A DNA stretch of 64,000 nucleotides from Bidens hawaiensis (Eukaryota; Streptophyta; Magnoliopsida; Asterales; Asteraceae). The stretch covers positions 186,001 to 250,000 of the forward strand of contig JAIQDT010002846.1 of assembly GCA_021521415.1 (NCBI GenBank). The letters are read 5' to 3'. Positions 10,448-22,249 of this stretch are shown in pieces. The notes under the pieces were generated by a model that saw only the letters and a program-made list of their open reading frames with translations, had not been told where the DNA came from and ran no database searches. Made by a program: the position numbers and the translations under genes. Positions within the stretch are counted from its first letter, which is position 1. Each line of letters starts with the position of its first letter.

Positions 10448-11640
10448 TTGTTTTGATATAGCGAGTGCCCCGAAGCGAAAAAGACAAATTTCGCTTCAAG
10501 CATGTTTAGAGAAACCGCTCTCACATGGTGGGGTAGTGTCATGCATTTCCAAGGGTCGGAAACGGCTATGGCGCTTCTATGGTCCGACCTCAAGGCACTC
10601 ATGATGAAGAAGTTTTGTCCCAAACACGAACTTCAAAAGCTTGAGGAGGAATTTTGGAACCTCAAGCAAGATAGTGGTGATAACGCCGTTTACTCACTCC
10701 GTTTCCATGAGTTGAGCATTCTCGTCCCTCATTTGGTTACCCCGACTGAGCGTGAGCTTGACAAATACATTGGGGGTTTACCTATGCAAATCCGGGACTC
10801 AGTCATGAGTAGCAAACCCGTGAATCTTGAGGATGCCATTACTCTAGCCGGTGCGCTATCGGAGAATCAATTGAAAGCGGGTACCCTAACCCTCAAGAAA
10901 CCAAACGAATAGGCCAAACTCGAGCCCACACCACAAGCCAAGGTTGAACCCTCACCACAAGCCATTAACTACACCAACTCTTCCCGTCACAACAATAACA
11001 ACAACAACAAGAAACCCAAAACCAACTACCGAAATTATGCCATTACCCAACCCTAACCTCAACAACAAACCCAAATTCCACCCCAAACAAAAAAACCCTA
11101 TACCGGTACCGCCCAACTATGCAACATTTGCCAACTCCATCACCCACCAAACATGCCTTGTCGCCATTGTACCATTTGTAACCGACTTGGTCATCTCAAC
11201 AACACATGCCGATCCGCACAACGAACCCAACCTAACCAACCAAGAACTTTTCCCCAAAATACTCAACACCGATATGCACCCTACCCACCAAACCAACCTC
11301 AACAATCCCGAGCTTTCTACAATTGCGGTGACCCTAACCATTTCCGCAACAATTGTCCTCGCCTTATCCTTACTAACCAAACCATGACCGCACCTTACTA
11401 CCAAACTCAAGCTTACCAAGTTCAAACCTACCAACCTCAACTTTCCCAACTCAATGCACCACTCATCCAACCCATCCAAGCCATACAAGCACCACCTCCT
11501 CCACCACCGCAAGCACCTCAAGTCAACCAAGGCAATCAAGGACGAGCTTTCATGATGAATGTTAATCAAGCTCAAGCGGCAAACGATGTTGTGAACGGTA
11601 TGTTTTTAGTGAACCAAAATTTGGCTTCCATTTTATTTGA
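10448..11640 (+). pseudogene. Gypsy D gag and start of protease, 5'-truncated
   Basis: Homology starts abruptly in mid-gag (DYSECPEAKKTNFASSMF, about 10457) right after the X LTR, so the N-terminal part is lost. The gag core ALTWWGSV, LMMKKFCP and KYIGGLPMQIRDSV follows. A TAG at 10910-10912 and a further stop near 11058 interrupt the same frame. A Gln/Asn/Pro-rich stretch leads to cysteine-rich knuckles; the last, FYNCGDPNHFRNNC, has Phe where a CCHC knuckle has its first Cys. The frame then reaches a protease start, LFDTAADR, with Ala in the usual Gly position of the aspartic-protease triad. The element is dead. Confidence 0.8.
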
Positions 11641-13337
11641 TACGGCTGCCGATAGAGTTTCATTTCTTTGAAATTTGAGTCAAAAATTGCAGTGTCTCGA
11701 ACCAAGCTTTCCCGATCATTTTCTGTTGAAGTCGCCAATGGGAAATCCATCACCATAAATTCCTTCGTCCGTGATTGTACTCTCGTTCTTGCTAACCATA
11801 AATTCTCCATCGATCTCATCCCGATGCAAATGGGAAGTTTCGATGTCATAGTAGGCATGGATTGGTTATCTTTGCACCGTGCCGAAGTTGTTTGCTTCGA
11901 TAAATTCATTCGCATTCCGCTTGTCAACGGTAAAATCCTTAAGGTCTTCGAAAAAGCTACTTCGAGAAGCCTTAATCTCATGTCGTGCTCTCAATCGCAA
12001 AAATACTTACGCCAAAAGTATGCTCCGCTCCTAGCTCTCTTGGCGACAAAAGACAAAAAGGAAAGGAAAATCTAAGATATTTCTATTGTTCGTGATTTCC
12101 TCGATGTCTTTCTCGACGATGTCACCGGGCTTCAACCTGTTTTTCCGATTGAATTTCGAATCGATCTTGTGCCCGGCGCGATGCCCGTGGCCAAGGCTCC
12201 TTACCGTTTAGCCCCGTCAGAAATGCAAGAATTATCGAACCAACTCGAAGAACTTTCCAATAAAGGTTTCATTCGTTCTAGCTCTTCTCCTTGGGGCGCT
12301 CCTGTTCTCTTCGTGAAAAAGAAGGATGGTTCGTTTCATATGTGCATCGATTATAGGGAACTTAACAAACTCACCATTAAAAATCGTTATCCCTTGCCAC
12401 GAATCGACGACCTATTCGACCAACTTCAAGGCGCAACTTGCTTCTCCAAAATCGATCTTCGATCAGGTTATCATCAACTGCGTGTTCGCAAAGAAAACAT
12501 TCCAAAAATCGTGTGCCGACACGGTTTACCATTGACTATTATCTCTGACCGTGATGCTCGTTATACCTCTCATTTTTGGCGTTCACTTCAAGAAGCTTTG
12601 GGAACACGTCTCGATCTTAGCACCGCTTATCATCCTCAAACGGACGGTCAATCCGAACGTACAATACAAACTCTCGAGGATATGCTATGAGCATGTGTTC
12701 TTGATTTCGGTGGGAATTGGGATTCTCACATTCCGTTCATTGAGTTTTCTTATAACAATAGCTACCATTCGAGCATTGAGATGGCTCCTTTCGAAGTTCT
12801 TTACGGTCGTAAATGTCGTTCTCCGATTGGTTGGAACGAAGTCGGTGAAGCTCAAATCACGGGACCCGAAATGGTCAAGAAGCCACCGACGTTATTGATT
12901 GAATCCGTAAGAACCTCCTAGCCGCTAGAAGTATCTCCTTGGAAAGGGGTAGCCCGTTTCAGAAAGAAGGGTAAACTAGCTCCTCGTTTCGTTGGTCCTT
13001 TTAAAATCCTTGAGCGTGTTGGAAAAGTAGCTTATCGACTCGAACTACCGGAAGAACTTACCGGTGTTCATCCGACATTTCATGTTTCAAATTTTAAAAA
13101 GTGCTTAGCCGAGGGTAATCTCCTTATACCTCTCGACGAAGTACATGTGAGTCGATGGTCTTGGTTGAACGACCCGTTGAGATCATGGATCGCAACGAGA
13201 AGAGAACCAAGCGTAGCCGTATTCGGTTAGTCAAAGTTCGATGGGAATCACGGCACGGCGCGGAATTCACTTGGGAATGAGAAGACAAAATGAAAGAGAA
13301 GTATCCACATTTGTTCGCAGCATCGTATTCGTCTTAA
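11640..13337 (+). pseudogene. Gypsy D pol with RT-to-integrase deletion, chromodomain-like end
   Basis: After a frameshift near 11665 the rest of the protease region continues (DVIVGMDWLSLHRAEV). A TAA at 12073-12075 precedes the RT start ([39 protein letters not shown]). At about 12505 the frame passes straight from RT into integrase ([16 protein letters not shown]). The RT catalytic YxDD, RNase H and integrase zinc finger with the first catalytic Asp are all missing. The second Asp and the Glu (TDGQSERT) remain. A TGA at 12688-12690 and later frameshifts break the rest. The end (WESRHGAEFTWE ... KYPHLF) resembles the C-terminal chromodomain of chromoviruses. Confidence 0.8.
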
Positions 13338-13354
13338 TTTCGGGACAAAATTTT

Positions 13355-13370
13355 CTAAAGTAGGGGATAC
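13355..13370 (+). other. Polypurine tract of gypsy D
   Basis: AAAGTAGGGGATAC lies directly before the LTR start TGTGACATTC, the position of the plus-strand primer of an LTR retrotransposon. Confidence 0.6.
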
Positions 13371-15756
13371 TGTGACATTCGTCAATTTTGGGTCTTGTTT
13401 GTATTCGTTTTTATAGTTGTTTATTATGTAAACCGACCCGATTTGTAAACCGAAGCATATGTTATAATCAAAATGATGGATTTATGTTACAATATTGTTT
13501 CACACTTGTTGGGTCTTGAAAACATCCTATTTTTATTTTTATTTATTTATTTATTATTTATTTTTTGTTGTTTTGTGTTTTTGTCTTGATCCATTTTAAA
13601 TGAAAACTCTTGTGTATCACACCCATATTTGACCACCAACATTACCCTATATATACACCACCTTTCCTCTTCATTTTCCCTTGCTACAACTCCAGAAAAA
13701 AAAAAATCTCTCAAACATCAAAGATTCAAGGTTATCTTCTTAAGTGTTCTTGAAAGTTTTTAGTCTTTCATCTTAATTAGTTTATGTAGCCTTATTAATA
13801 CTTGTTTATGGTTGTGCAACATATATATATAATATACACCCCTTGTTTACCTTTGGTAGTTACTTCTCCGATTCCGGTCTGTGAGGTTTCGGACCTCATA
13901 AGGCAAGGCTTCATGGAGGACTTCGTGTCCTTGATATATATACATCTATATAACTTGTTCATACATATTAATCTTGCTTATTTTAGTTTGTTGGTCATGC
14001 TTACAAGTTCCATGGTTATGGGTTTTTAAGAGTCTATGCTTCGGTTTAACCGTAAATAGCTCTAAACCGTAAACCGAACTTCGTTACTAGTTTTGTTAAA
14101 TAATTGTTTAAACATACTTATTGTTAGATCTAAGTTTCTAAAATCATTTTTATAAATTCTATGGTTATGGGTTTGTAGAATCTTACCTCGGTCTTAACCG
14201 AAACACGATCCGAACCGAAAACCGAACTTTTGTTTAAAGACTTTATTGTTAGCTTTTGGTTGTAAAACTTAAAGTGTTTTTATTTGTACATTATTATACA
14301 AGTTCCTTAGTGTTTGGACATTTGGAAACCATCTATGAACTTGTTGTGAGATAGAAACCGAACCAAACCGATTCTTACTCGCTTAAGACACACAAGTGTG
14401 TTTTTTTTAGCCATCAAGACTTGTATATTTCTTTAAAAATAGTTACAAATTGATTTTTAAATATTTTCTTAAGTACTTGGAAATGTTGGATCCAACTTGA
14501 TCTCATAACAAAGTTTGGACCGACAAAACCGAACACTCGCTTAACGTGCGTTGTTGGTTCTAAAACAATGGAACTACATACTTGGTTAAGTCTTATTAAA
14601 TTTTATTGAGTTATCTCATAACATTCAATATTTTGGAAAGTTGACTTTGGGTTTGACCAATTATCAAGACCCGAACCGACAACCCGAACACTCGATAAAA
14701 AAAACCGTTTTAGTATCTTTATTCCAAAGGGATTTGCATTCTTGCATTTTACCCACCTTATTACTTAACATAGGTTGAGTAAATATTAAGGTTAGATACT
14801 TTAACCCGGTTTCGAGCAAACTTACATTTTTAAAGGGTTATTATTATAAATTCTTAAATAGTTACATTTTAAACCTTGAACCTTAATTATTTACATTTCT
14901 CAACATTTATTTTGTTTAAAGACCTTCAAGACAACCTTTCTAAATTCAAGACTTCTTTTCTTTTTAGGCATTGTGCGTTAAACTCGTCGTTCCGACAAAT
15001 CTCCAAATTATCATCGTTCAAGTTTACTACTTGAAGGTGAGTACTTCATACCCCATTTTCCATCTTTTATTTTGGGGGTGACATTTCATACTTATTCAAC
15101 AAAATGCTTTATATTTGAATCTTAAACCACACACGTAGTTGTATACTTTACCTAAATAATTGCTCGATTTGGTGTTCTATGCTTATATGCCTATGTGTTT
15201 ATCGATTTTGGTTGGTGGAACTATAAAATCCTAGACTATTTGGCATCCCCTTATAGCAAGGTGTCGTTAACGTAATGCAATTAACGATAACTATAAAATC
15301 CTAGACTATTTGGCATCCCCTTATAGCTAGGTGTCGCTAATGTGTTTAGCGATATCTATTTATCCAAATTACCACTTTTGTTTATCGTTTCGTATGCAAG
15401 TTTTGTGGCTATCTTTATTATATACTAATATGATTAAACTTATGAATTGCTCACCAACCTTTGTGTTGACAAACTTTATTTTATGAAATGTTGCAGGTTT
15501 GCATCTTGGTTGATTTATGATTGTGAAGAAAACGACATCAAAGACCTTAGAATATTAGTAAAAATGAACAATATCAAATTTGCTATATTTTGTGATATCT
15601 TGTTTATGGTTATTTTATGGATAATTGTTATGTGACATTTTCGATGTTGTGAAATGAAATGAGTTTATTAAATACTGACACTTTAATTAGTGTCATGTGC
15701 TTATGGACAATCGTTACACCTCGGCATGTTCCGCCGCCTTTGGTCGGGGTGTGACA
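13371..15756 (+). repeat. 3' LTR of gypsy D (2,386 bp)
   Basis: It starts TGTGACATTCGTC after a polypurine tract and ends GGTCGGGGTGTGACA. TATATATA at 13648-13655 is a likely TATA box. A 70-bp tandem duplication lies at 15219-15357. The sequence after it (TAAAC at 15757) is mid-X-LTR, and the same TAAAC occurs at the matching site 9508-9512 of the other X copy, so TAAAC is the probable D target site. No 5' LTR of D remains. Confidence 0.8.
15219..15357. repeat. 70-bp tandem duplication in D LTR
   Basis: AACTATAAAATCCTAGAC starts at 15219 and at 15289, and both copies run on through GGCATCCCCTTATAGC and AGGTGTCG. The two copies differ by only a few bases. Confidence 0.85.
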
Positions 15757-16848
15757 TAAACTGTTGAATCATTCATATACATTTCCTAGTCAATAACCTT
15801 TAATCAATTTCGGTTGTTGAAGGGTGTTGACTGGTCAATTCGTTTAAAACTCGTTAAAGGGAAAAACAGTCAACAAGTTTGACTTAACGTTTTCTAATAC
15901 TTCTGGTCGGATTCAACGTTCGGTCCAGAGTACTTTTATTCTCGTAACGAAATTTTATGGCTACTGACCAAAACCCGACTTCCGAATCGCTGTTCGGATT
16001 CTGGTCAGTACCAGCTCGCTTAAATCTTAAAACAAACATAACTTGAATTCTAAACGTCCGTTTAGATTGATTCCAACGGAAACAAGGTTGTTTTTATTTA
16101 TATTATCATATCTCAAAGATTCAGTTTCTGATTTGTTCATATCGTTTGACATGTAGTGGACGACTCGCTATTCGTTAACTCACTTATTCGTATTTATTCA
16201 CTTATCATTAATCTAAGGTGAGTTTATCATTCCCCTATTTTACCAACTTTTCTAAACGGTTTGGAGACGTATGCGTACATATTCGTATTTCATATATATA
16301 TATATATCAAACAAAAACATACGTGTAGTTGTGTGTGACTTAATCAAACATACGTGTTACATGCTTACTTGTGTTAATATTCGTTCATTCGTATATTGTG
16401 TTATTATTCATTCATTCGTATATTCGGAGGGGTCCAACGTATTCCCATGTTATTGACCAACGCCCGATTCGCTTGGCAACGGTCTACATACTTGTTTATG
16501 GTTTGATTACATTTACCGCATTTATCACGTTATTCTTATTTATATTGACATGCAAAACTGGTGATATCTTCACTCAACTTTATGTTGACAAACTCTGTTT
16601 TTCTAAGCATATGCAAGTTGCTTGAATTGAAGTGTGGATATTTAGTCAAGACCATAGGTTTTAATGAAGACAATCGTTAAATCACATTTATAATCAGTTA
16701 TTTGAATTGTTTTGTAATGTTTGTAAATTTGTGTGTATACATTTGAAGTAAAATAATTAAATATATATTGTCACTTTTATATTATGATATTCGAGCTGTG
16801 AGCAATCGGATCACCCCCGGCATTTCCGCCTTAGGTTGGGGTGTGACA
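15757..16848 (+). repeat. X-family LTR, 3' copy, 5' part missing
   Basis: It begins inside the LTR (TAAACTGTTGAATC, equal to 9508 in the 5' copy) where D is inserted, and ends at the true LTR end GGTTGGGGTGTGACA, followed by the ACCAA target duplication. Confidence 0.85.
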
Positions 16849-17380
16849 ACCAATATTGTTGATGTAACCCAAAGTGCACATCTTATTGCATCGAATGATC
16901 CTAATATTTTCGTAAAACTTCAGGAAAATTCATTGTATTTGGTACTTATTAGAGTTATTTGTGAATTTGCAGGTTTGGGCGCCTGCCCGACGAAGAAATG
17001 ACGAAAAGATGGCGTTTTTAGAACAAAAATCAAGTAACTGCCAGACATGCACGACCGTGAACTTTCGGTGCACGACCGTGCCAAGCCAAGCAAGACCATG
17101 CACTGCCAGTGCCGAGCCAGTATAGCTGGGCACGACCGTGTGGATTTCGAGCACGGCCGTGCACTTCTGAGAAGAAGAAGCCAGTGCCGCCGGTGCACAA
17201 GCTGTTGCCGAGAATTGACCCGACACGCCGTACACATTGCCGGGAACAATCGTGCTATTTCCCGAAGACAAGCAGATCGTGCATGATGGTACAGCCATTA
17301 GTGACGGACTTACACGACCGTACACTTTTGGTTAGTTACTTGTCAAGTGAATGTGCAACATAAGCTATTAATAATTCAAG
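16849..17380. other. Spacer with clustered near-palindromic CACGACCGTG motifs
   Basis: Between 17047 and 17330 the words CACGACCGTG, CACGGCCGTGC and close variants occur at least five times. They give short open frames on both strands that repeat HDR, but no domain. A TTTGCAGG acceptor-like site stands at 16966-16975. I recall similar motif-rich stretches in non-coding parts of plant gypsy elements, so an old retroelement leader is the likeliest source; this is inference. Confidence 0.45.
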
Positions 17381-19939
17381 GTTAATGCTTTATAATTTTA
17401 CTAATCTTAATTGGTATTTTAAGTATAATACAAATATAATTTTTACTAAAATATCAAGGACCAAAATTCACTTAGTAATTTAGGGATTGTCGCATCTTTG
17501 ATTTAAGTTATCTTATAGATAGTTATTATAAACCACTTGCTTACATAAAATGATGTTTTTAGTGGATGATATGAAGTTATGCATACTTCTTTCTTTAATT
17601 ATCATGGAATAAAATGACTTAGAAATAAGGTGTTATTCAGCAAGCTTATATCACATATTTACCAAATAATTATTAAACTAAGTTAAGAGGTGTTTTAACC
17701 AAGATGATACAATTTTATCCTTGATCATCTCTTTAAAAATATAAAAACCCAAAAATATTGTATTTAATTTATGCTTTTAAATTTCTCTTTAAAACTTATT
17801 TGTCAACACAAAACCACTATGATGTTTACTTCCTGTTAAAATAAATATAACGATTTAGTAGTGAAAATCAAACAAGTATCCGTGCATCGATACTTGGTTC
17901 TTACCTATACTTTACTATATATACGATAGATACACTTGCCTATTTTTGTGTGGTTTAGCTAAGAAAATAATCATTTTATAAATTTAAAACTAGACATTGT
18001 GTGAACAAACTTTTAGAAGAACGTAACAGCTTTTTCTACCCTATCCACACCACATCAGATAACATGATTCTTGATATAGCTGATGTTTGCTAGAGGTTGA
18101 GGCCACAATCCTTAGTTTTTATTTGCTAGTTGAAAGGTTCATGTTTTGATTTTGGTCTCTTGAGCTTGTCTATTTTAACATGATTTTAGGTGGTTAGGAT
18201 GTTGTTTTCATGCTAGCTTTCCTTTGATTATGAGATTAGGTAGTTTTGACAAACTTGCTAATCTATGGTTACAAACTTGAGTGAATGCTCATAATGATAC
18301 TTTTATGCTAGCATTAGGTCAATGTGATTGGAATCTAATATTTATTTTTATCTTAATTCATGATGTTTTGTCATTATCATTGTCATTATATCACTAGTTT
18401 AAGTAGATGCATGGTCTAGGTAACTTTGTTGGATTTATTGTTTCTTGTGCTTTTACTTGCTTGTTGTTATTGTATGCTAGTTTAGTTAGTTAAAAGTTCA
18501 ATTTGAGATTTACTTGTTCGGTTTGTCATTTATAAATATTTAGTACTAAGTTGCTTTTTATGATATGGTTATTGTTACTGTTACTTTTTTTTAATCCTTT
18601 CTATTTATTATATGTTTAACACAAATTATAAGACAAAAATCTCAATTTTAAGCTAAATTACCATGGTTATGCTATAACAAACATAAGTCAATGCGTTTAA
18701 TCAGCATCGTATATATGAGTATGGATCCGGTAGAAACAAGTTTTTGGTAAAAATGGTTGGAACAAATCTACACCACACATTTTTTAATCTAATGGTTAAA
18801 AATGTGTCACGTAAGCATTACTGATTATTTGTGTCTTTCCCTTCTTAAAAAGGGCATAATTGTCAAAATGTGTTTTTTTTTAATTTCAGAAACCTCCATC
18901 TAATTGTACGAATTCTATGTTTATCACAGTACAAACAATTGAAAAATAATAGGACTTCCATAATCAAAATTAACATGAAATCTTTGAAGAAATTGGACGG
19001 ATCGTTTACATGTAAGACTTCTCGATTAATTGGTATTTCATTGTTCGATTAAAAAATACCCTGTTCTCCATGTTTCTAAGAGTCGACGATTAACACCGGA
19101 GAAAGGTGAAATGTGATGGTAGCACCTGGGTCATGTAAAATCAACAAATTGTTTGTGCTTTTAAAGCCAAAATGCTCTTATTTTATGTTGTTTTGAATTT
19201 TTTGTGTTGCTATCGGTACTGGTTTGGCTAAATCCCTCACTCTTGGTGCTATATTTAAATGTGTTGGTATTAAACCTTTATGTGTTGGTTTTTTTGTGTT
19301 GTTTGGGCTATTTGATGTTGTTTTTGGGGCCATATGCGATGGTTAATAGCATTTGTTTGTGCTATTTTGATATCAATCCCCTGTGTTGTTATCTTCCTTT
19401 CGTTTCCAATTACTAATGTGTTGTTATGAAACATTTTGCTTATAAATTGGGTGGTGTTATAATATGTTTCATCCATTGTTACAAACTCGAAAAATCCATT
19501 GTTCCATGAAAATAGGAGATCTTCCATGAATATAGGATTTGGATCACAATTATCATAATACCCTTTTAATTAATTTATTAACTGAATTCTGATTGGTTCT
19601 TACCATTCTCATAAAAAACATGTTTTCTATTTGATCCTACCTCTTGTATATATTACGTGTATATCACATAAGAAAAAATATATGTTTTTTTAGAAGTTAT
19701 GTTATTTTTTTTTTCAAATTTAACATATGAAGGGACTTAAACATGAAAAATTGTTAATGAACTTTTGTGAGAAAAAAAAAAGTACGTTGATTTTTTGTTA
19801 TATCTGCGCTGTATAAAAGTCACGAACAAAATTCATACTTTCCAATATACCAATTTAAAATAAAAAAACCAAAAAAACTAACATGTATGTTACGGTTTCG
19901 TTAAACTAACATGTTTAAAATAAAAAAACCAAAAAAAAA
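17381..19939. other. AT-rich spacer
   Basis: No gene recognised. 19190-19440 is a degenerate run of TGTGTTG-type words. The block 17870-17960 (GTATCCGTGCATCGATAC...) may be the old leader of a gypsy element. Poly-A/T tracts lie at 19770-19785 and 19925-19945. Confidence 0.4.
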
Positions 19940-21670
19940 AAAAAGTGGCGGCAAAACTTGGTCGTCGGTGCCTAGACGTTGGTAAAACCTGAGTGTTACG
20001 ACGATAAGTTGACGTGAATTCGGTCAGTGCCGATTACGTTCGTTACGGTATAAGCAACATTGGTAGAACCCGAGTGTTGTTAGTTTTGGACGTTAGGCGA
20101 TGAGTCTACGCGAATTCGGTCAGTTTTCATCATGTCTGTTACGGTTTCGGTTGCCTTCATTACGATACCAAAACTAAAACAAAAAATAAAATAAAAATTG
20201 AGGTGGACCAGTGAGGTAGCGTTTGCTGTTAAAATTGGGCGTTGGTAAAACCTAAGTGTTGTCGGTCTGGTGAGTCTATGGGAATGTGGTTGGTTTACGT
20301 CATGCTCGTTGCGGTACCGGAACTAAAAGAAAAAAACATTCGGTTACATTCGTCACGATACTGAAACCAAAGCAAAAAAATATATTAAAAATTGAGATGA
20401 ATCAATGGGGTGCAGTCGGTCACTAAAACCCGAACGTTTGTCTAAACTGAGCGTAGGGCCGGCCCAGGGGTGTGCGAGTCGCACCCCTGGCCGGGGCACG
20501 TAAGTTTCGTGGGGCTAAATCTTTTATACATATATATATATACACATATGTTTGATATATAAAAGATTTGAGTCAAATGACATCGTCAATTGGTCAAATC
20601 GATCGTTAATTTGGTGTTTAAAAGTTATCGGAAAAATAGGTTCACCAAATGACTTTGCCCGAAAGTCTTAGTGGAGAAGATGACAAAAAAATCAAGTTTC
20701 AAGTATTGGCAAAAATAGCATCCGCTCTTTATTTCATAATTAAATATATTATTTACACACTCACCCTTTTTAGTTTTGTTTTAATTATACTTCAACCTCA
20801 CTTTTATTTCAACATACCATTTAAAATCATTTAAACAACTTTAAAAAATTGAGTATGTATTAAAATAACTATATTAATTTAATAAATTTTATATTAATAA
20901 CTCGTATAAGAATTTATTTAAATCTTCTAAGACGGCCCTGACTGAGCGTTGTCAGTCCCAGGTCGTTGGTGATGAGAGTATGCGAATTCAATCGGTTAAA
21001 ACAAAGATAATATGCAAGTATATGAAGATATATTATAAAGTTTATTATCGTCATATAGAGAATGCAAAATGAAAGAACTCTTCTTATTATCTAATAGATA
21101 TAAATAACAAGTTTGGTGCCGCTAAGCCGTCATTGGACCACTTGGCGGCACTTAACTTGTTCATAGTACTTTGTTTTTTTTTTGTTTTGTATCATAACGA
21201 ACATAGCGGAAGCTGGCCAAATGATAATTTTTGTTTTTTCTTTTGTTTATTTTAATTTTGATATCATAACGAACGTGACGAAAACCGGACGAATTCGTGT
21301 AGACTCAACGTCTCAACGCTCGGTTTTACCAATGCCCAAGTTTATCAATCGACACCACCTCATTGATCCACCCAATTTTTTATATATATATTTTTACCTT
21401 TTTTTAGCTCCGATACCGTAACAAACATTGTCGAAACCGACCGAATTCTTGTCCAGTTACCGCCTCAATGCCCGAAACCGACAACGCGTGGGTTTTATTG
21501 CCGCCCGGGTTTACCAACCAAACAAACGTCATTTAACTAATTTATTTATATGTTAATTTGACGAATATATATTTTTTTTTGACGTTAAGGTTTTACCAAT
21601 GGTATATATACCTTAAAGAACGTAAACAATACTACTGAATTCGCGTTCACTCACCGACGTAACGCTCTAG
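19940..21670. repeat. Large inverted array of about 190-bp degenerate units
   Basis: The left half (19940-21000) repeats a unit with GAATTCGGTCAG, CGTTACGGT, AACTAAAAC..., AAAATTGAGGTGGACCA and GGTAAAACC; two clear unit starts (AAAATTGAG at about 20196 and 20388) are about 192 bp apart. The right half (21185-21670) carries the same words in reverse complement (GGTTTTACCAA, CGATACCGTAAC, CCGACCGAATTC). A short palindrome, GTGCCGCTAAG ... CTTGGCGGCAC, lies between them at about 21117-21150. This looks like a foldback transposon with repeat-built arms. The hAT element at 20454-20940 was inserted later into the left arm. Confidence 0.65.
20454..20940. mobile_element. hAT MITE with perfect 8-bp target duplication
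   Basis: The ends are TAGGGCCGGCCCAG and, inverted, CAGGGCCGTCTTAG. The flanks ACTGAGCG at 20446-20453 and 20941-20948 are identical. A GGGGTGTGCGAGTCGCACCCC palindrome-like stretch lies just inside the left end. It has no transposase; the 61-codon frame inside is AT-rich and unlike any protein I recognise. Confidence 0.85.
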
Positions 21671-22249
21671 TTAATATATAATAGTGAACAAGAGAACCAC
21701 TATTTATAGTTTATACAACAAAATGGTAAAATGACTAACTGTTTTCAAAATTATGTAGTGTATTTATAAACATATTAATAATATTTATAAGACTCCTCCT
21801 TGGTTATCATTTGATATGTTTAGAGTGATATCTCGTTGAAAACATTTCTAGAAAAACCTAGTGGGACAGAGTGACAGACCATAGATATGGGAAAAAGAAC
21901 GCAACTCATAATTTTCCCGTGATACTTTTCAGTTGTCTATGTTGTTTTATTCACAACTTTACCGAGAAAATCCTATGAAACAAAACCTAGTGAAAGAAAA
22001 AAACAATGCAACATGTATAATATTCCTCCCGTCATGTGAATTTTTCTCAAAAGTTTGTAGTCAATGATCAGCCACTTGATAGTAAATGTGCAACTCTTTG
22101 TGTCCAGAATGTTGTATGATCTTCATATGAGACTTCCGGCGCCTCTTCTCGTAAACGAATACCATAACATCCACACCTGTGTTGTGTTACATTCTTTGCA
22201 TTTACAAAACTAAAAAAGTTTGCTTCGATTAGTTAATAGTATATGAATT
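21671..22249. other. Spacer
   Basis: AT-rich sequence between the inverted array and the next hAT-type element. No gene seen. Confidence 0.4.

Larger units (their letters stand above)
8759..16848 (+). mobile_element. Rearranged LTR composite: family X ends with gypsy D inside
   Basis: The ends belong to one LTR family (X): 8759-10438 is its first 1,680 bp and 15757-16848 its last 1,092 bp. A 5-bp ACCAA duplication brackets the whole. Between them are the 5'-deleted internal region (10448-13370) and 3' LTR (13371-15756) of a second gypsy element D. The X parts overlap: 9508-10438 and 15757-16647 are copies of the same stretch. The simplest history is that D inserted into the 3' LTR of an X element, and one deletion then joined the X 5' LTR to D gag. 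Confidence 0.75.

Noticed and set aside
11117..11575. 152-codon minus-strand frame opposite gypsy D gag
   Set aside because: A mirror of the Gln/Pro/Asn-rich gag sequence on the plus strand, with no domain of its own.
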